From the NCBI GenBank assembly GCA_963971225.1, contig OZ020267.1, forward strand, positions 4,464,001-4,528,000: DNA of 64,000 nucleotides, given 5' to 3'. Positions 21,717-34,569 of the stretch are shown here, piece by piece; within the stretch, counting starts at the first letter, position 1; each line of letters begins with the position of its first letter. This DNA is from Melieria omissa. Taxonomy: Eukaryota > Arthropoda > Insecta > Diptera > Ulidiidae. A model generated the notes under the pieces. That model did not search any database, had not been told where the DNA came from, and saw nothing but the letters and a program-made list of their open reading frames with translations. Made by a program: the position numbers and the translations under genes.

Positions 21717-23694
21717 CTTCGGGACCCCTTCTTTTCAACAGGAAATCAACAACCTTTCCAAACCTAATCAAATGCCAATGTTCTCTGCTCATCAGTAAAC
21801 AAATTCACTTAAACAACATCGATGTTTTCGGGAGCCTTATAATCGAGTTGCAATGCCATCAAGCTACTTCTTACTTTCTTCATTTTTTCTAGTTTCTTTA
21901 AGAAGCAAACGCAAAAGCAAATATTAATAATTTTTACTAGCTGCCAATTTGAGTCTGTTGCCATCGAATTCTGTCGCAAGTGTCTTTAAGACACTTGCTT
22001 CTTAAGGGCTAAAACAGCCCCAAATAACGGCAGCACAGACACCCCAACAGCCCACGAGACCTCATTCCACAACATCGCCCAAGTATCTACGTGTGTATGT
22101 ATGTTATGTAAGTACGTATTCGTTTAGTCGTGTAACGACGCACACTGGGCATGCCCACAATGCAAAATGGCACTGACAACAGCAGCGCCCGTAACAACGA
22201 CAAATTCCATACGCAATAATATTATGCAATATAAATCAGCGGACGGTGCGGGGTTGGTGCTATGGTGGCTTGAAAAGAAGGAAATGGCACACCTTCAGCT
22301 GAGGTGCGCGTCGTATTTGAATGTTGGTCTTTGTGGGGGGCGGTGAGTGGGTGAGGGTTGTCAGACAACAGTGCAAAAATACGAACGCGCCAAAGCGAGT
22401 GGAAGATGTTAGGAGAGAGCGAGCTCAGCTTCCAATGATAACAGCAGCAGGAAGTTTGAAAACATAAAATCAACCAACACCGCCAGCACACAGTGGCACA
22501 CATGTCACAATCACCAAGCAAAAAAGTATATCTGAAATATTTGAATTTGAAATTGTACTACAACATATTGTTAAGCAGAAGAATAAGGACTCAAACTTAA
22601 GAAGAAGCATAAGGTCTGAGAACTTGGAAGAATAAGTCAGAACTTTGATTGGAATAGAATTTCAAAATTGAAATACAATTTTGTGCCACTGTGCAACGGT
22701 GTAATTTTCATCAGCATCGAAACTGGCACAATTGACAACAACGGCCTCGTACCTGCCACAAACAGACCCAACGACCGACACCGCGAGTCATCCGTTGCGC
22801 TCGCCGCTTGAGTGAGCGAGTGAAAGCAATTTCGGACAGCTTCGTGTTGCCGCTGCGCGGAAATTACTCTCATGGGTGTAATTTTATTAAATCAAATGAA
22901 ATTTTGCAATGTTGGCAAACGCAATGCTACGACGCGGCCTGCATCCTTTGTCGCCATCCATGGCCGCCACGGACGACTGTTACTCCGCCCCGAACGTTGG
23001 TGCTGTTGTTTCGTAGGCAAAATGTTTTTGTTGTTGTTTTTACTTTTGGCGCCATTTGAGGGCGTTTAGATTGGTTTTAAGTGGATTATTATGAAATATC
23101 GACAATGGACTTTGTTGTAAATTGCTTTTTGTTGAATTTAAACTTTCAGTTGGAAAAGTTGAACTCACGCCAAGTCGCCGCATGCCTTCAAGGTGTTTGG
23201 CTAAAAGTTTGACTGTACCTTGTAATAAGTTTTGAAGTGAAAGCCAACTAGATGGCGAAAGTACACGATTAGCTGGAATTTCCAATTAAAATTACAATCA
23301 AATATTTATAGAAAAATATTGTTAGGAAAAAAATTGTTATTTAAAGATTGAACAAACTGCGGAAATTACTTTAAAGTTGGAAATGAAAGAAATTATGTAA
23401 GTTGTTCTAAGTTTATTATAGCCTTAAGAAAATTAAGCTTTATTTCTATTCGGACTTGTAAACTGTAAAATATAAAAATCAGCGACAATATGAAACAACG
23501 AAGACCTCTAAAAAGGTGACATGAATGTTGAATGTTCTTACATATAGTTCAGTAATATTTGAGTTGAAAAATTTGAAATGTTTGGTTTGTTTCTGGTATT
23601 TGCTAAACATGTAGAGAGCAGAATATTATGGTCAACAATAAATAGAAAGAAAAATGCAGAACTGAAAAGGAGCTAAGTAAGAATTGGTTCATAG
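21717..23694. other. Noncoding DNA, no gene seen
   Basis: GC-richer unique-looking blocks at 22130-22520 and 22740-23060. TTTTGGCGCCATTTGAGG (near 23044) contains a Pho-type GCCAT. No exon or RNA gene recognised. Confidence 0.45.
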
Positions 23695-25085
23695 GCACTT
23701 TTAGACCGAAAGGTCTGTGTTTCGAGAAGGCAGCTATCGAAACAATTTGTTTTTTAATATTTTGTGTTTATTTCATTTAATTGCGGTTTAACAAATCAAC
23801 TGAGCAACTTTTCATATTTTCATGCATCAAAAACAAGAACGGGTCCACTCGAGGTCCTTTCAAACCATCTTTTCATCTCGTATCTCAAATTCCCAAACAA
23901 TTTTGAAAACTGTTCCTCCTGGCTCAATTATTTTATTCTTGTTGTTTTCCTGGAAAACGATTTTGGAAATTGCGTTTCTTTAAATTTAATTTTTCTACAT
24001 AAAAAAAATTCTTATAAAAGGTCAACAAGATTTTCTTTAGAAAAACTACAGCAATTTAATTTTTTTTTCTATAAACAAAATTAATTCTTAAAAAACGCAG
24101 TTTAAGACTGAAAGGTTTGCCATTTTTTGTGGAGAGGGCAGCTATCGAAACATTTTTTTTAAATATTTTTTTATATTTTGTGTCTATTTTTCTATTTCTA
24201 TTTTGTATCAATTTTCTACTCGAGGTCCTTTCAAACCCACATTTTAGCTCCTAAAAAATTTTGAAAACTATTTCTCCTGGCTCAATCACTTCAATTTCGT
24301 AATTTTCCTGGGAAACGATTTCGAAATTTTATTTTTATAATTTTTTTAATGTTATTTTTCTACATAAAACAAAAGTTCTCAAAAAAAAGCCAAAATATCT
24401 TAAGATTTCTTTAGGAAAACTATACATATAAATTTTTTCTATATAAAAATTAATTCTTAAAACAGGCACAGGCTTCAAACCAAGTTTTCAATTACTAAAT
24501 CATTTCAGTCTCGTAGTTTTCCTGAGAAACGTTTACGGAATTTAAATTTTTTTTTAAAATTTAATTTCTCCATATAAAACAAAAATTCTCAAAAAAATCC
24601 AAAAAGATTTTACATGTTTTGTTTTAGGAAAACTATACCAAATTCATTTTTTCTTTATAAAAAATTAATTCTAAAAAAGGTCAAACGTTTGTACAAGCTT
24701 CAAACCAAGTTTTGTATTACAAAAAAATGTTTTTTTTAACAAAAAAATTGACAATAATTTTTCAGTGCACTAACCCCGGCGAAACATAGTAACAAATGCA
24801 AAAAAATCACCAATCATAAATTTTTCTGAGAAACGTTTACGGAATTTTATTTTTATTAAATTTAATTTTTCAATATAAAACAACAATTCTTCAGAAAGGC
24901 CAAACATATTTTAGGAGTTTTCTTTAGGAAAACTATAGCAAATTAGTTTTTTTATATGAAAATTCGTCTTAAATAGGTCAAAGAACTGCAAGACTTTCAA
25001 ACTAAATATTCAATAACAAAAAAGTTTTGTTTTTTACAAAAAAATTAACAATAATTTATCAGTGCACTAACACCTGCGAAACATA
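23695..25085. repeat. Degenerate tandem array, units about 210-360 bp
   Basis: Recurring landmarks mark at least four units. GACCGAAAGGTCTG/GACTGAAAGGTTTG occurs at 23704 and 24106. TTTTCCTGGAAAACG-like motifs occur at about 23945, 24303, 24516 and 24818. CAGTGCACTAACNCC-GCGAAACATA occurs at 24764 and 25060. Units are unequal in length and heavily diverged. No coding capacity. Confidence 0.65.
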
Positions 25086-27955
25086 CTGAAAAATGCAAAA
25101 AAGGAAATAATTTTTTTTTGATTATTTTCTTGCACACTTCACGCAACCCTCGCCCAAAGATTTTTTGATAGAATTAAAAAATCAAACTTTTTTTTTGCCT
25201 TCATTCAAAAATTGCAATTTTGCACAAATTATGAAAAATGTTTGTTTGTGCACACGGCGAGGGCTTCCACGATGGCATTATTTACAAGTTTTGCAATTTC
25301 GCTGCGGGAACGAAGCAGACAAATAATTGTGCGCATTTTTGTTCGCTGCTGCTCCATGCCCATTTTCGCCAGTGTTAATAATTTATGACGCCAAAGCACC
25401 GAGGGGAGTGCAAAAAAAAACCGAGGAATGCTGCAGGCGCGCACCAACCCGTGCATTTGCAATGTGGCAATTTCAGCGAACGGCAACAACAATGTGCAAT
25501 TTGCGCGGCGCAAGACCCTTTCTGCACATCACAGGCCACGGGGGGGCGCGGCGCAAGTATTGGCCCGGAACACAGACAGCGCAGACGAGCGCTGCAAAGT
25601 GGGCTCGCGCCGGTTAGCAGGCGAGCTGGAGCGGGCGGTGCGCGAGTGCGGGGCGCGCATTGTTTGCATTTTTAAAACACCCTTTTTGCATTAATGGCTG
25701 CCAACAGCAAAACAAAAACAACAACAAAAATAGCGAAAGCCAGCAACAAAATGTCAACAACAATGGCAAAAGCCTCGAGGGAGATGGCCTGGCAACAGGC
25801 GGCCCGCAGGGGCGAGCACATTCAGCCGGCCGTGGTGGCCGCAGAGGCGGCGCCTGCAACGGGGTGTTTTATGCCTTGTTTTATTTATGCAAAATTATGT
25901 TTCAATTAAATGAAACACGCAGTAATTGCAGCGCGTAATGGCAGCAGCAGCGAACGCCGAACAGCCATTTGCCACCGCTGTTGCAAGTGCGTCTACGCAA
26001 TTGCCGCCAACCGCTGCAGTCTGAACACGAAACATGGTATCTGCACTGGAAATGTGCGAGAATGCCACAAGTGCCATCAGCGCTCATGGCACATGCGACA
26101 ACACATTGCCAAGCGGCCGTAGAGCGTTCCGAGGCATTGATCCTGCAGCCTGTGGCGTTGTACACGTATTTATTTAAATTTATGGTGGATGCGCCAAATG
26201 CAAATTGGATTTTCGTCGCGTTTGTTGGGGTGCGGCAACACATAGAACGTGGATTGGTTATGCAACAATCGGGCAACATCTGTGATTTCTCGGCTAATTA
26301 TGTCGGCATATGTTTTCGGCCGCCAATGCCACGGAGGATTGTTCAATGCTTAAGCCGACAAGATATGCATCTCATTACCCATTGTCAAACTTTGAATCTT
26401 AAACAGCAAAGCGCTTCACTAAAGCCTATTAAAAATTCTTAAATCCATTGGAGATGCATTGCTTCCTAAATTCAGTATTCAAACCTGAAAGAAGGAAAAA
26501 GCCACAACAGTGTGAAGTGTTGCTGTTGGGGGCATTTCGAACGCCATTTCCAATAACGCCAACAACTAAACGTTCCTCGTCGCTCAACATTAATACGTGC
26601 CATGCATACCGATTGGCGGCGCCCCCTGCCCCGCCCACCACACGCATATTTCCCACATCGAGCCGCAGTGCGGCGCGCAACCAATTTCCGCACTAAACGC
26701 CAATCTATGAAATGTTCGTTTCTGGCAATTCGGAACTTTCTTTATTGCGAATATCTGCAATTCCACAATTCACATTTTCTTTGCCAACTGCCAACTCCAA
26801 CCACAACCGTCTCAACCGTTTTCCGCCCACTGGCGATGTTCGCTTTTGCTTTCTCTGTTGCCGCTCTCGTCCAATGTTTCTTCAACTCCAGCCGATTCGT
26901 TTCCGTTTCCGTCAAAGGCAGCCTTAGCTTTAGTCGAAGCGCACATGTGAATGTGTGATAAATACCGTTATTTATATGTTTGTGCGGATGTGTGCGTTGA
27001 CTGCTTATTATCATAATCTGTTTAGATTTTCTTCGTTGAATTAATTAAATTTAATTAAAGGCGTTTTGCAACATTTCGCCAGAACGTGCCGTGTCGCCGC
27101 AATGACTTCTCGCCCACAAATACACACGACGCACATATATATACGCACACACACACACACACACATGTGTTGTATGGGTGCCAGACTGTGCACGAAATTA
27201 ATTCAGTTGTACGTGTCAGGGTGTCCTTCGGTCCTCTCGGCCCCCGCACTGCCTAAATGTGCGTGAGTGTGCGTGTGTGCGGCCCCAAATCAAATTCATA
27301 AATTGTAATCAGCGCACAGCGCCACATCACATTCCACATTCCGAATCTGTCACAATCAGAAATTTATTTATAGTGCGCCAAAAAATTATATTGAAATTAC
27401 ATGCACTGCAAAAAAATATAAGTGAAATAATTGAAAAATTGCTTGGTGAGTTGCGAAAAGCATTTAAATTAGTAGAAATGGTTTTTTTTAAGGATTGCTC
27501 AAGTAATTGCAGGTTGAATAAATTTTGTATCAATATTTTTTAATTACAGAAAAATTATTAAATATTTATGGAAAAATACAAAATTATCACTTTTTAACTT
27601 TTAATTTAACCATCATTAAAGAAACAGGGTTTTGATCAAACGCGCCCAATTCGTAGACTTCAATTAGAACACAAACTTTCCCTTATATCGCTGCAAATGA
27701 TTGAAAGTTATTTTTGGGATAACAGTAAAATCTTTTTAATTTGCTTTGAATTCACTTCAAAAAATATTAATTTGTTGTTGCCTACTTAAATTAAACCCAT
27801 GAATTAATCGTGGCTTTTGCTATCAGAAGACAAATAGGTGAAGTTGCTATCAGGCAACTTTGGAGTCAAAAAGGTTAAAGAAAAGTCGATATGAAGGATC
27901 TCCCTTGTCTCCAGGCTTTCCTTATCCACTGGATGCTCTGCTACTTACGCAAATA
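25086..27955. other. Noncoding DNA with a CpG-rich block
   Basis: 25380-25660 is conspicuously GC- and CpG-rich for this window (GGGGGGGCGCGGCGC, GCGGTGCGCGAGTGCGGGG), followed by CAACAA tracts. 25900-26700 is also above average in GC. Several overlapping open frames result from the composition; none has recognisable domains. A CA run lies at 27147-27166. Confidence 0.45.
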
Positions 27956-27959
27956 CATA

Positions 27960-28100
27960 AAGGGAGTTTTGGGGTTCAAACCTTCCCAAATAAATATATC
28001 TCGCAAACATTTTGGGTAGCAAATATGGTTTCAACTGGCATGAGGCTCAAAAGTTGTATGTTCTGTGTGATTTATAGCCTGAAGATTAGTGCCTGAATTC
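27960..28100. repeat. Diverged relative of the 2405-2725 repeats
   Basis: Shares TTTTGGGGTTCAAACC followed by CCCAAATA and a downstream AAAAGTTGTA motif with the tandem pair near 2.5 kb. Confidence 0.4.
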
Positions 28101-28225
28101 TAGCAACCATTCGTGTTGAAAGCGGTTTCAAATTTTGGTCGCATTCCAATGGCAAGTTTGAGTTTTTTTGGTAGAAAATTTACTCTGATAAGTTTGTCAT
28201 TTGTCAAGCACAGTTGCTCTTTCTA

Positions 28226-28395
28226 TATTTTGTGTGTTGGCCTCGACGAGGATTTGAACTTGTGTCCCATGCACTAACAAGCTGAGTCACAGCGGTATAT
28301 ACCTACATTTCCCCTCCGCCTCCACCTCCCCGACGACGAATTGAACTTGTGACCCAAGTACAAACAAGCTGATTCACAAAGAAATATACCTCTTT
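28226..28395 (-). repeat. Two tandem tRNA-like SINE heads
   Basis: On the minus strand each unit carries an A-box-like TGACTCAGCTTGTTAGTG or TGAATCAGCTTGTTTGTA stretch. About 15-25 bases later come box-B-like AAGTTCAAATCC (about 28250) or AAGTTCAATTCG (about 28345). The two units are about 100 bp apart. They look like heads of a tRNA-derived SINE different from the one at 14811-15200. Cloverleaf arms are too incomplete to call tRNA genes. Confidence 0.5.
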
Positions 28396-28739
28396 TTCGC
28401 ACCACCACAGCATTTAAAGACAGGTTTGACTTAACTTCCTCTCTCGTCCTTCTGTTTTTTCAAATATACCATTTATGTATGGTTTGTTAATCAACTTCAT
28501 GCAAATGAAAAGACATTTAAAATAAAGAAAATTGTCAGGAAAGTAGAAAACTATCCATTACTTCTCCTTCTAAGAAACCTCTAGTTTTTAATATTTTGCA
28601 GTATCAATTTAAGTTCTAAATAGTCTAAAAAATATTGTCTTAAAAATTAAGTAATATATCTATTGAGTTAGACCATTCTAAGCTAATCGCTACAAAAGGA
28701 TCAACCACCAAAAGAGTTGCTTCATTCATGTCCTTTTTT

Positions 28740-29320
28740 AAGTGATATCTGCTTAGTCCCTCCAGTCGTAGTTGGAACTGTTTTCTGCTCGAGTCTGTCT
28801 CATATCACAAGGAGACGGTAGGTCTGCCACTGGCAACATTCAGACTTCGCGCCAGAACGTATGCAATCCGAACAGCTCAGAAGCGCTGGCATAATCTCTC
28901 CTCATGCGCAACAGCCAGGCTCACATGGCCGGCATACGAAGGGAAGGGGACTGCGAGGACGGAATATCCATTTTAACAAGAACCATCAGAGGACCCTGGT
29001 TAATTGGAGCACACGCCATCAGACTAGGTATGAATGCAAGAGACTTCTGTAGAAGATGCGACTGTGCTGAAGAGGAAGAAAGCGTACAGCATCTCCTCTG
29101 TCACTGCCCAGCACTTTGCAAAAGTAGGCTACGCATCCAAGGACAACCGTTTCTCTCAAACCTAACAGAAACATCCTGCATAGATGTCAAAAACCTTCTT
29201 AGGTTCGTAACATCGTCCAGATGGCTTGACCAGGAACAACCTAGTTAGCTTAAGCTGTATATGGCATCACAATGGCCCAGTATCTTGGCCTAAATGAGGG
29301 ACTCTCATATCAATCGGAAT
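28740..29320 (+). mobile_element. Non-LTR retrotransposon C-terminal fragment (LOA/R1-type)
   Basis: The open segment 28904-29248 encodes GPWLIGAHAIRLGMNARDFC. It continues with CRRCDCAEEEESVQHLLCHC, a CX2CX10HX4C zinc-knuckle-like motif that ends the second open frame of LOA/R1-type LINEs. After the stop, the 3' end holds GGCATCACAATGGCCC and GGCCTAAATGAG, the tail motif also used by the SINE at 14811-15200. Upstream coding sequence (28740-28900) is out of frame. This is a 5'-truncated, dead copy, but it identifies the likely LINE partner of the local SINE. The clade name is from general family knowledge. Confidence 0.75.
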
Positions 29321-32300
29321 CGGACGAGACTAGAGATCTCACAGAAAAAAAATTAGTTCATCATTGTGTGTCTTCAAGACGAATCTCTTCGTAGGCGATT
29401 GCATGAACCTAATAGTGGCCATTTTTTTCGAATTAATGCAGTTTTAGATGATCGAAATGTAGATGAAAACGAACAAAAAAAAATTATGAAATTGAAGTAC
29501 TATGTAGAGTTCCAAAAGAGAATTCTAATACAAACAGAGATTCTATCATAATAACGTGTGGGGAATGAAATACGAACAAATAAAAACGTTACAAAAAGCA
29601 TAAAACTGTCAAAAAATATATATGTGGACAAATTTAAACCATAATTATCTTGAACCATTAAGTACCACAAATCCAGTTTTTCGGCACTTTTATTGGTCAA
29701 AGGGTGCCAACAGAACTACAACGTCGACAACTGACTTGGACATTTTTGTAAAGAAAATCCCACTACGAAAGAAGAATGAAGCTTTCCACCACTTTCAAAA
29801 GATACTTAGGATTCAAAACAACGTTCATCTATAAGACGATTCAGTTGTTCAAGAATAAGATAAGCACTTAAAGGAAAAAGGAAAAGTTACCAAAAGTAGT
29901 CTTACGAATTGCTTGAAAAATAGACACGATTAAAAAATTTTCAAAATAAAAACCGAAACTCTTTTATGAATCTCTCTGAAACACGTCCGTGAAACGAGAA
30001 TCAACAAACATCAACTACAATCTCCAAAGTAAATTATTTACTTCCGAATTGCCTCAAAATTTGGAATTAATCAAACTTGGATTCCCTCCCACCACCCAAA
30101 AACTCACATCAAATAACTATTTCGAAATGCTTTTTAAAAGTTTTTATTAGTATTCACTGTCGTTTTTATTGGGTTAATGTGATATTCCGTTGTTAATCAG
30201 TGGTATCAATTATTCAATTAGTTAATTAATTCATTTCTGCATGCATTAGTTAATCAATTAGCGTTTAGTATTCAAAACAATACGAATGCAAAACAGGCTC
30301 ATTTCTTCCTGTTGCTCTGCTCGTTCATCTTTTTGCTCATTTAGCATTTAGCCCAACACGCCCACATTGTGATGACTCTTGTTGTTGTTGCTGGTCAATA
30401 CCACTCACTCACAATTTTATTTATTAGTCCCCCACAAGACATCATCATCCATTGCTCTTCTCCCATTTGCCTCAACAGTTTTGCATGTTCGCTGTTTAAT
30501 TAATCAGTTGGCCGCACTCGGTTGGCCGATTTTCAATGTTAACGTTTTAGTGTTCTTTTTTTTGGCTGAGAAGCAGCATTGTGCTGTTCTGCTCTGAACA
30601 TAAAACTTGAATTGGTAACAGTTACGCCAGTGCCGATCTGACGGCATTGCTGACCCAATGGTGTTCGATTGCGGTTCGTTTCTGTGTTAAACCCAATTTA
30701 TGTAAAAGTCTAATTTCTTGCTCAGTGTTTTTTTTTGGTTTGCTTGTTTGTTTGTTTTGTTTTGTTTTAGTTTTGATTATGTACAACTCATACAACAACA
30801 ATTGCGCATTGTTTGTGTATGCTCAGTTTGGCGCCTAATCCTAGAAGTTATTTACTGCTGCCGCCTTCGCAGTCAAACATACAAATGTAAATACATACAA
30901 ATGTAATTGCAAATGTCTGACCTTCTGAAAATACTCGATTATTCAGTTACGTATTTCGGTTTGCTGATGCACGGTTAAAGTATAGTTTTTTGGGTTTTGT
31001 GTTTGTTTTTGTTCTTACGCATTTTTTCTGGGTTTTTGTATTTATTTGTTAAGTACTCGATTCGACTCGCTTCGAATAGTAAGAGCGCTATTTATCACTC
31101 GCTTGTACCATGTATGTATGTATGTATATATCATAGGTATGTACTCGGGTGTATATTGTTCACGTGTACGTATATAGAGATTGGTTTGTTTGTGTGTGTG
31201 TGTTTGTGTGTGTGGTCATGTATTGTATGCTTCTTGTATATAATGTAAAGTAATTTGAATCCTTCAAGCAGTTTTGCTTCATAGCTTTTGGTTTGTTGGA
31301 TTTCCATTGTTTTTCTCTCTGACTTAGTTATTTTTATGCTTTTGTATTGTTTGCTACGTATATTTGTTGTTGTTGTTGGATTTGGTTTTTATCCATTGCG
31401 GTTTTATGCATTGAACAAATGCTCAATTTGTTTGTTTTCGTTTCATGCATTTTGTTTAGTTTTCATTTTCAATTGAATGTGAATAGTTTTAAGCCTTCAT
31501 TGATTTGCTTTGTCATTGAATTTGGATGGGATCTTGTTGACATTTGTAAAAATTGTTGTCTTCCTTGACAAAGTGTTACTTTTATGCTTCCGTTTCGTCA
31601 TTTCTCTAACAGTTGTAGTGTGTGTGTGTGTGATTAATGATTTTGAAATAATAGTTTATATGTGGTTTAATGTGTGGAAACAAATTTTAATATTTATTGT
31701 GAGGAAAATTTCAAGGAGGAACACTATAAATTAAAATTTAATAATTTGAAAATTAAAAAAAAAAATTTGCGCTGCAAATTCACTGCACAACAAAATCAGA
31801 TTTTTTTTAAATAACAAAGTTCTGACAACGGATTCTGGTAGAGGGTGCAAAAAAAAATATACGTGTATCAGCGTTTTGAAACTTTACGTCTGCATTTTTT
31901 TTAGGGGGATCAAAGTTTTCCCCTTTTTGCACCTTCTTATGGTGAATCGGCATACGAAAACCATGTAACCTCACATTTTAGGTATATGATGTGTTAAGCA
32001 GTTTGATGTAAAATACTACAAAGAACATTTTTGTGGAGCACTTTAACCCTGTAGCTCCTATTTTTATGGGTCAATTTGACCCTTTTTTTTAATGCCAAAA
32101 ATGTCCTGTAAAACAGGACTTTTTAAGGACAAAATGTATCACAAAAATATTCGCCATAAAATTCTACTATAGGTCTCTGAATACATTAAAACTCAGAATA
32201 TAACTTGAACGCTAGAATTAAGCCAAAACTGAAAATGTGTTTAAGTGTTTCTTTCATGGAATAGCAGATGAAATTATCAAACACAAATCGGTTACATTAT

Positions 32301-32385
32301 AACAACGAGTCTAACAAGACCCAAGTGCGCTTCCTGGCACTGCCACCCCCCAACAAAATGTTCAACCCTGTAGATACATATTTGT
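29321..32385. other. Noncoding DNA, no gene established
   Basis: Short frames at 29366-29551 and 29622-29834 have unbiased, protein-like composition but no recognised domain, and could be remnants of a mobile element. From 30360 to 31740 the plus strand is rich in T and G. A TTAACCCTGTAGCTCC motif at 32043 resembles the left end of a TTAA MITE, without an identified partner. Confidence 0.4.
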
Positions 32386-32878
32386 ATTCTATGAAATAGA
32401 TGGCAGCAAAACACATCGTGACGAGGCAATTTAAAAAGAAAGGTTCTGTTATATTTAAAATTTGAAATTTCTCAACAAATTTGAGGTTAAGACTGACTCT
32501 GGAACATTTTAGAAATAGTCTTCTATGAAATAGATGGCAGCAAAACACGCCGTCAGGAGGCAGTTTAATAAGAACTGTTAATATTTTCGTTACATTTAAA
32601 ATTTGAAATTTCTCAATAAATTTTAGGTTAATTCTGACTCTGGAACATTTTAGAAATAATCTTCTATGAAATAGATGGCAGAAACTACACAAAATTTGAA
32701 ATTTCTCAATATATTTGAGATTAGGACTGACTCTGGAACATTTTAGAAATAGTCTTCTGAAATAAATTTGAGAATAAGACTAACACTGGAACATTTGAGA
32801 AACTGTTTTCTAGGAAATATATGCTGGAAATTAATATTTTCATTATATTTAAAATTTTAAATTTCTCATTAAATTTTC
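32386..32878. repeat. Tandem array of about 135-bp units
   Basis: Units begin with TTCTATGAAATAGATGGCAG (about 32386, 32521, 32662). They run through AAATTTGAAATTTCTCAA and end at ACTCTGGAACATTTTAGAAA. The third unit is shortened, and two decayed partial units follow. Roughly four to five copies. Confidence 0.8.
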
Positions 32879-34569
32879 ACTAACGGGACAAAAAACTTGT
32901 CTTCAATCATTTTGAATGATTTGAAAACGCTGCAATGGGAATACAAAAATAAAATCATAGTTTTTTGTATTTTTGGGAAATTTTTAATTATTCACGTTTT
33001 GCATTTTTAAATAAAATAAAAATGTAATACAATCATTTCAAACTTTTTACAGCTATTTATTCTCCGCATTTATGTATAACTAATAATATATATATAATTA
33101 AAATATAAAATATTTGATCATTAAATCCAATTAACAAAGACCAAAAAAAAAAATAAAACATCAATTTACTTAATGTGAAGTCATGAAGCGAAAATCATGT
33201 AGACAGTTTGCATAATTTTGGAAAAAAATCAACATAATCAATTAAGCACTTGCAGCAAATTATTAAAACATTAAACATTATAGTCGTACAAATAAAATAC
33301 TTAAAGATCAAGAACACCGACTTAGAGATTAACAACGGAAGCAAGTCGCATACAACAAACATAAAGTGGTACAAATTTTCATTAACAGTGACAAAAAGGC
33401 GAAATGTTGAAACAACGAAAGAGTCGGCGGAGCCAAAGTGAACACTTTATTAAACTGTCAAATAAAATTAGATCAAACTTAATTGAACATATAACAAAAA
33501 TAGTGAATTGGATTTTGATAAATTTCCAATTAAATGTAAACAAATATCACCTCAAAATAATTGCAGATGAGAGAAAAGAGAAAGTACCGAATGCAGTTTT
33601 GTGTGGAGAGTGGAGAGAGTTGGAGAGCTGAGAGCGTTGTAAATTTGTTGGGCGGTTTAAAAAGTGAAAAAGTTGCAAAAAAAAAATAAAAAATATGAAA
33701 AATTGAAAAATTCTAAGCACTGGTAAAAAATGCAAGTACTGAGCAAGTGGGCATTGAGCTCAAGTGGTGCATTTTCAGGAGGATTTGAGTTGTTTTTGTA
33801 GGGTGGCACTGTTGGGAGCACTGGAAAAAACAATACGTTTGACAGACATGCAACCAATTAATTATGATTAATGCAATTATCACTGAAATATTTCATCAAA
33901 AATTTTAAAAATTTGTTTCAATTCAATTGAGTTTAATGTTGTGGTGTATTAGTTGATTAAGTTAGTTGATTAAATGATTCTGATTTCAATAATAGCAAAT
34001 GAGTTCGTTGTTTTTGCAATATTTTGTCACTAAGTGTTCATTGGATAATGATTTTGGCTACAATGGAATATTAGTTGTAATTTTTTCTCAACTAAAACCA
34101 TTTTACTGAATTGCTTTTTGAAAATTGATTACTAGGTTGATTATTAGGTAAATTGAATTACCACTTTTTTATAGCAATTAGCCAATATACAAGTTGAAAG
34201 TTGAAGTTATTAGTTATTTCAATGTAATGTAAATGTTCAATATTTAAAGCTCAAATTTTATTTATATATAAAGTTAAACCACTGAAATCTTGAGTTGAAA
34301 ACCAAAAATTTGATTGGAAAATTTCCTATTAAAACTTCAAAAGTCTATTTAATCTATTAATCTAGGTCTATTTAATGCCGTATACATAAATTGATTATTA
34401 ATTTGAACAACAAAGCTATAATTTTAAATTGTTTTCAAAATCAATTTTTCTTTTCACAAAATCCAAATAAAAAAATTTTGAAAAATGTGTATGACAATTA
34501 TTCAATATATTTAAATAAACTATATTAAAACTAATCACTTGGTTGAATTTTGATTTAAATTGTTCATCG
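32879..34569. other. AT-rich noncoding DNA, no gene seen
   Basis: No coding or repeat features supported. The GAGAG-rich spot at 33600-33630 is minor. Confidence 0.5.

Noticed and set aside
25902..26442. Several overlapping 70-157-residue frames with Cys-rich parts (CHRCCKC, CHKCHQR)
   Set aside because: Cys spacing does not form a known finger, and frames on both strands are open because of high GC.
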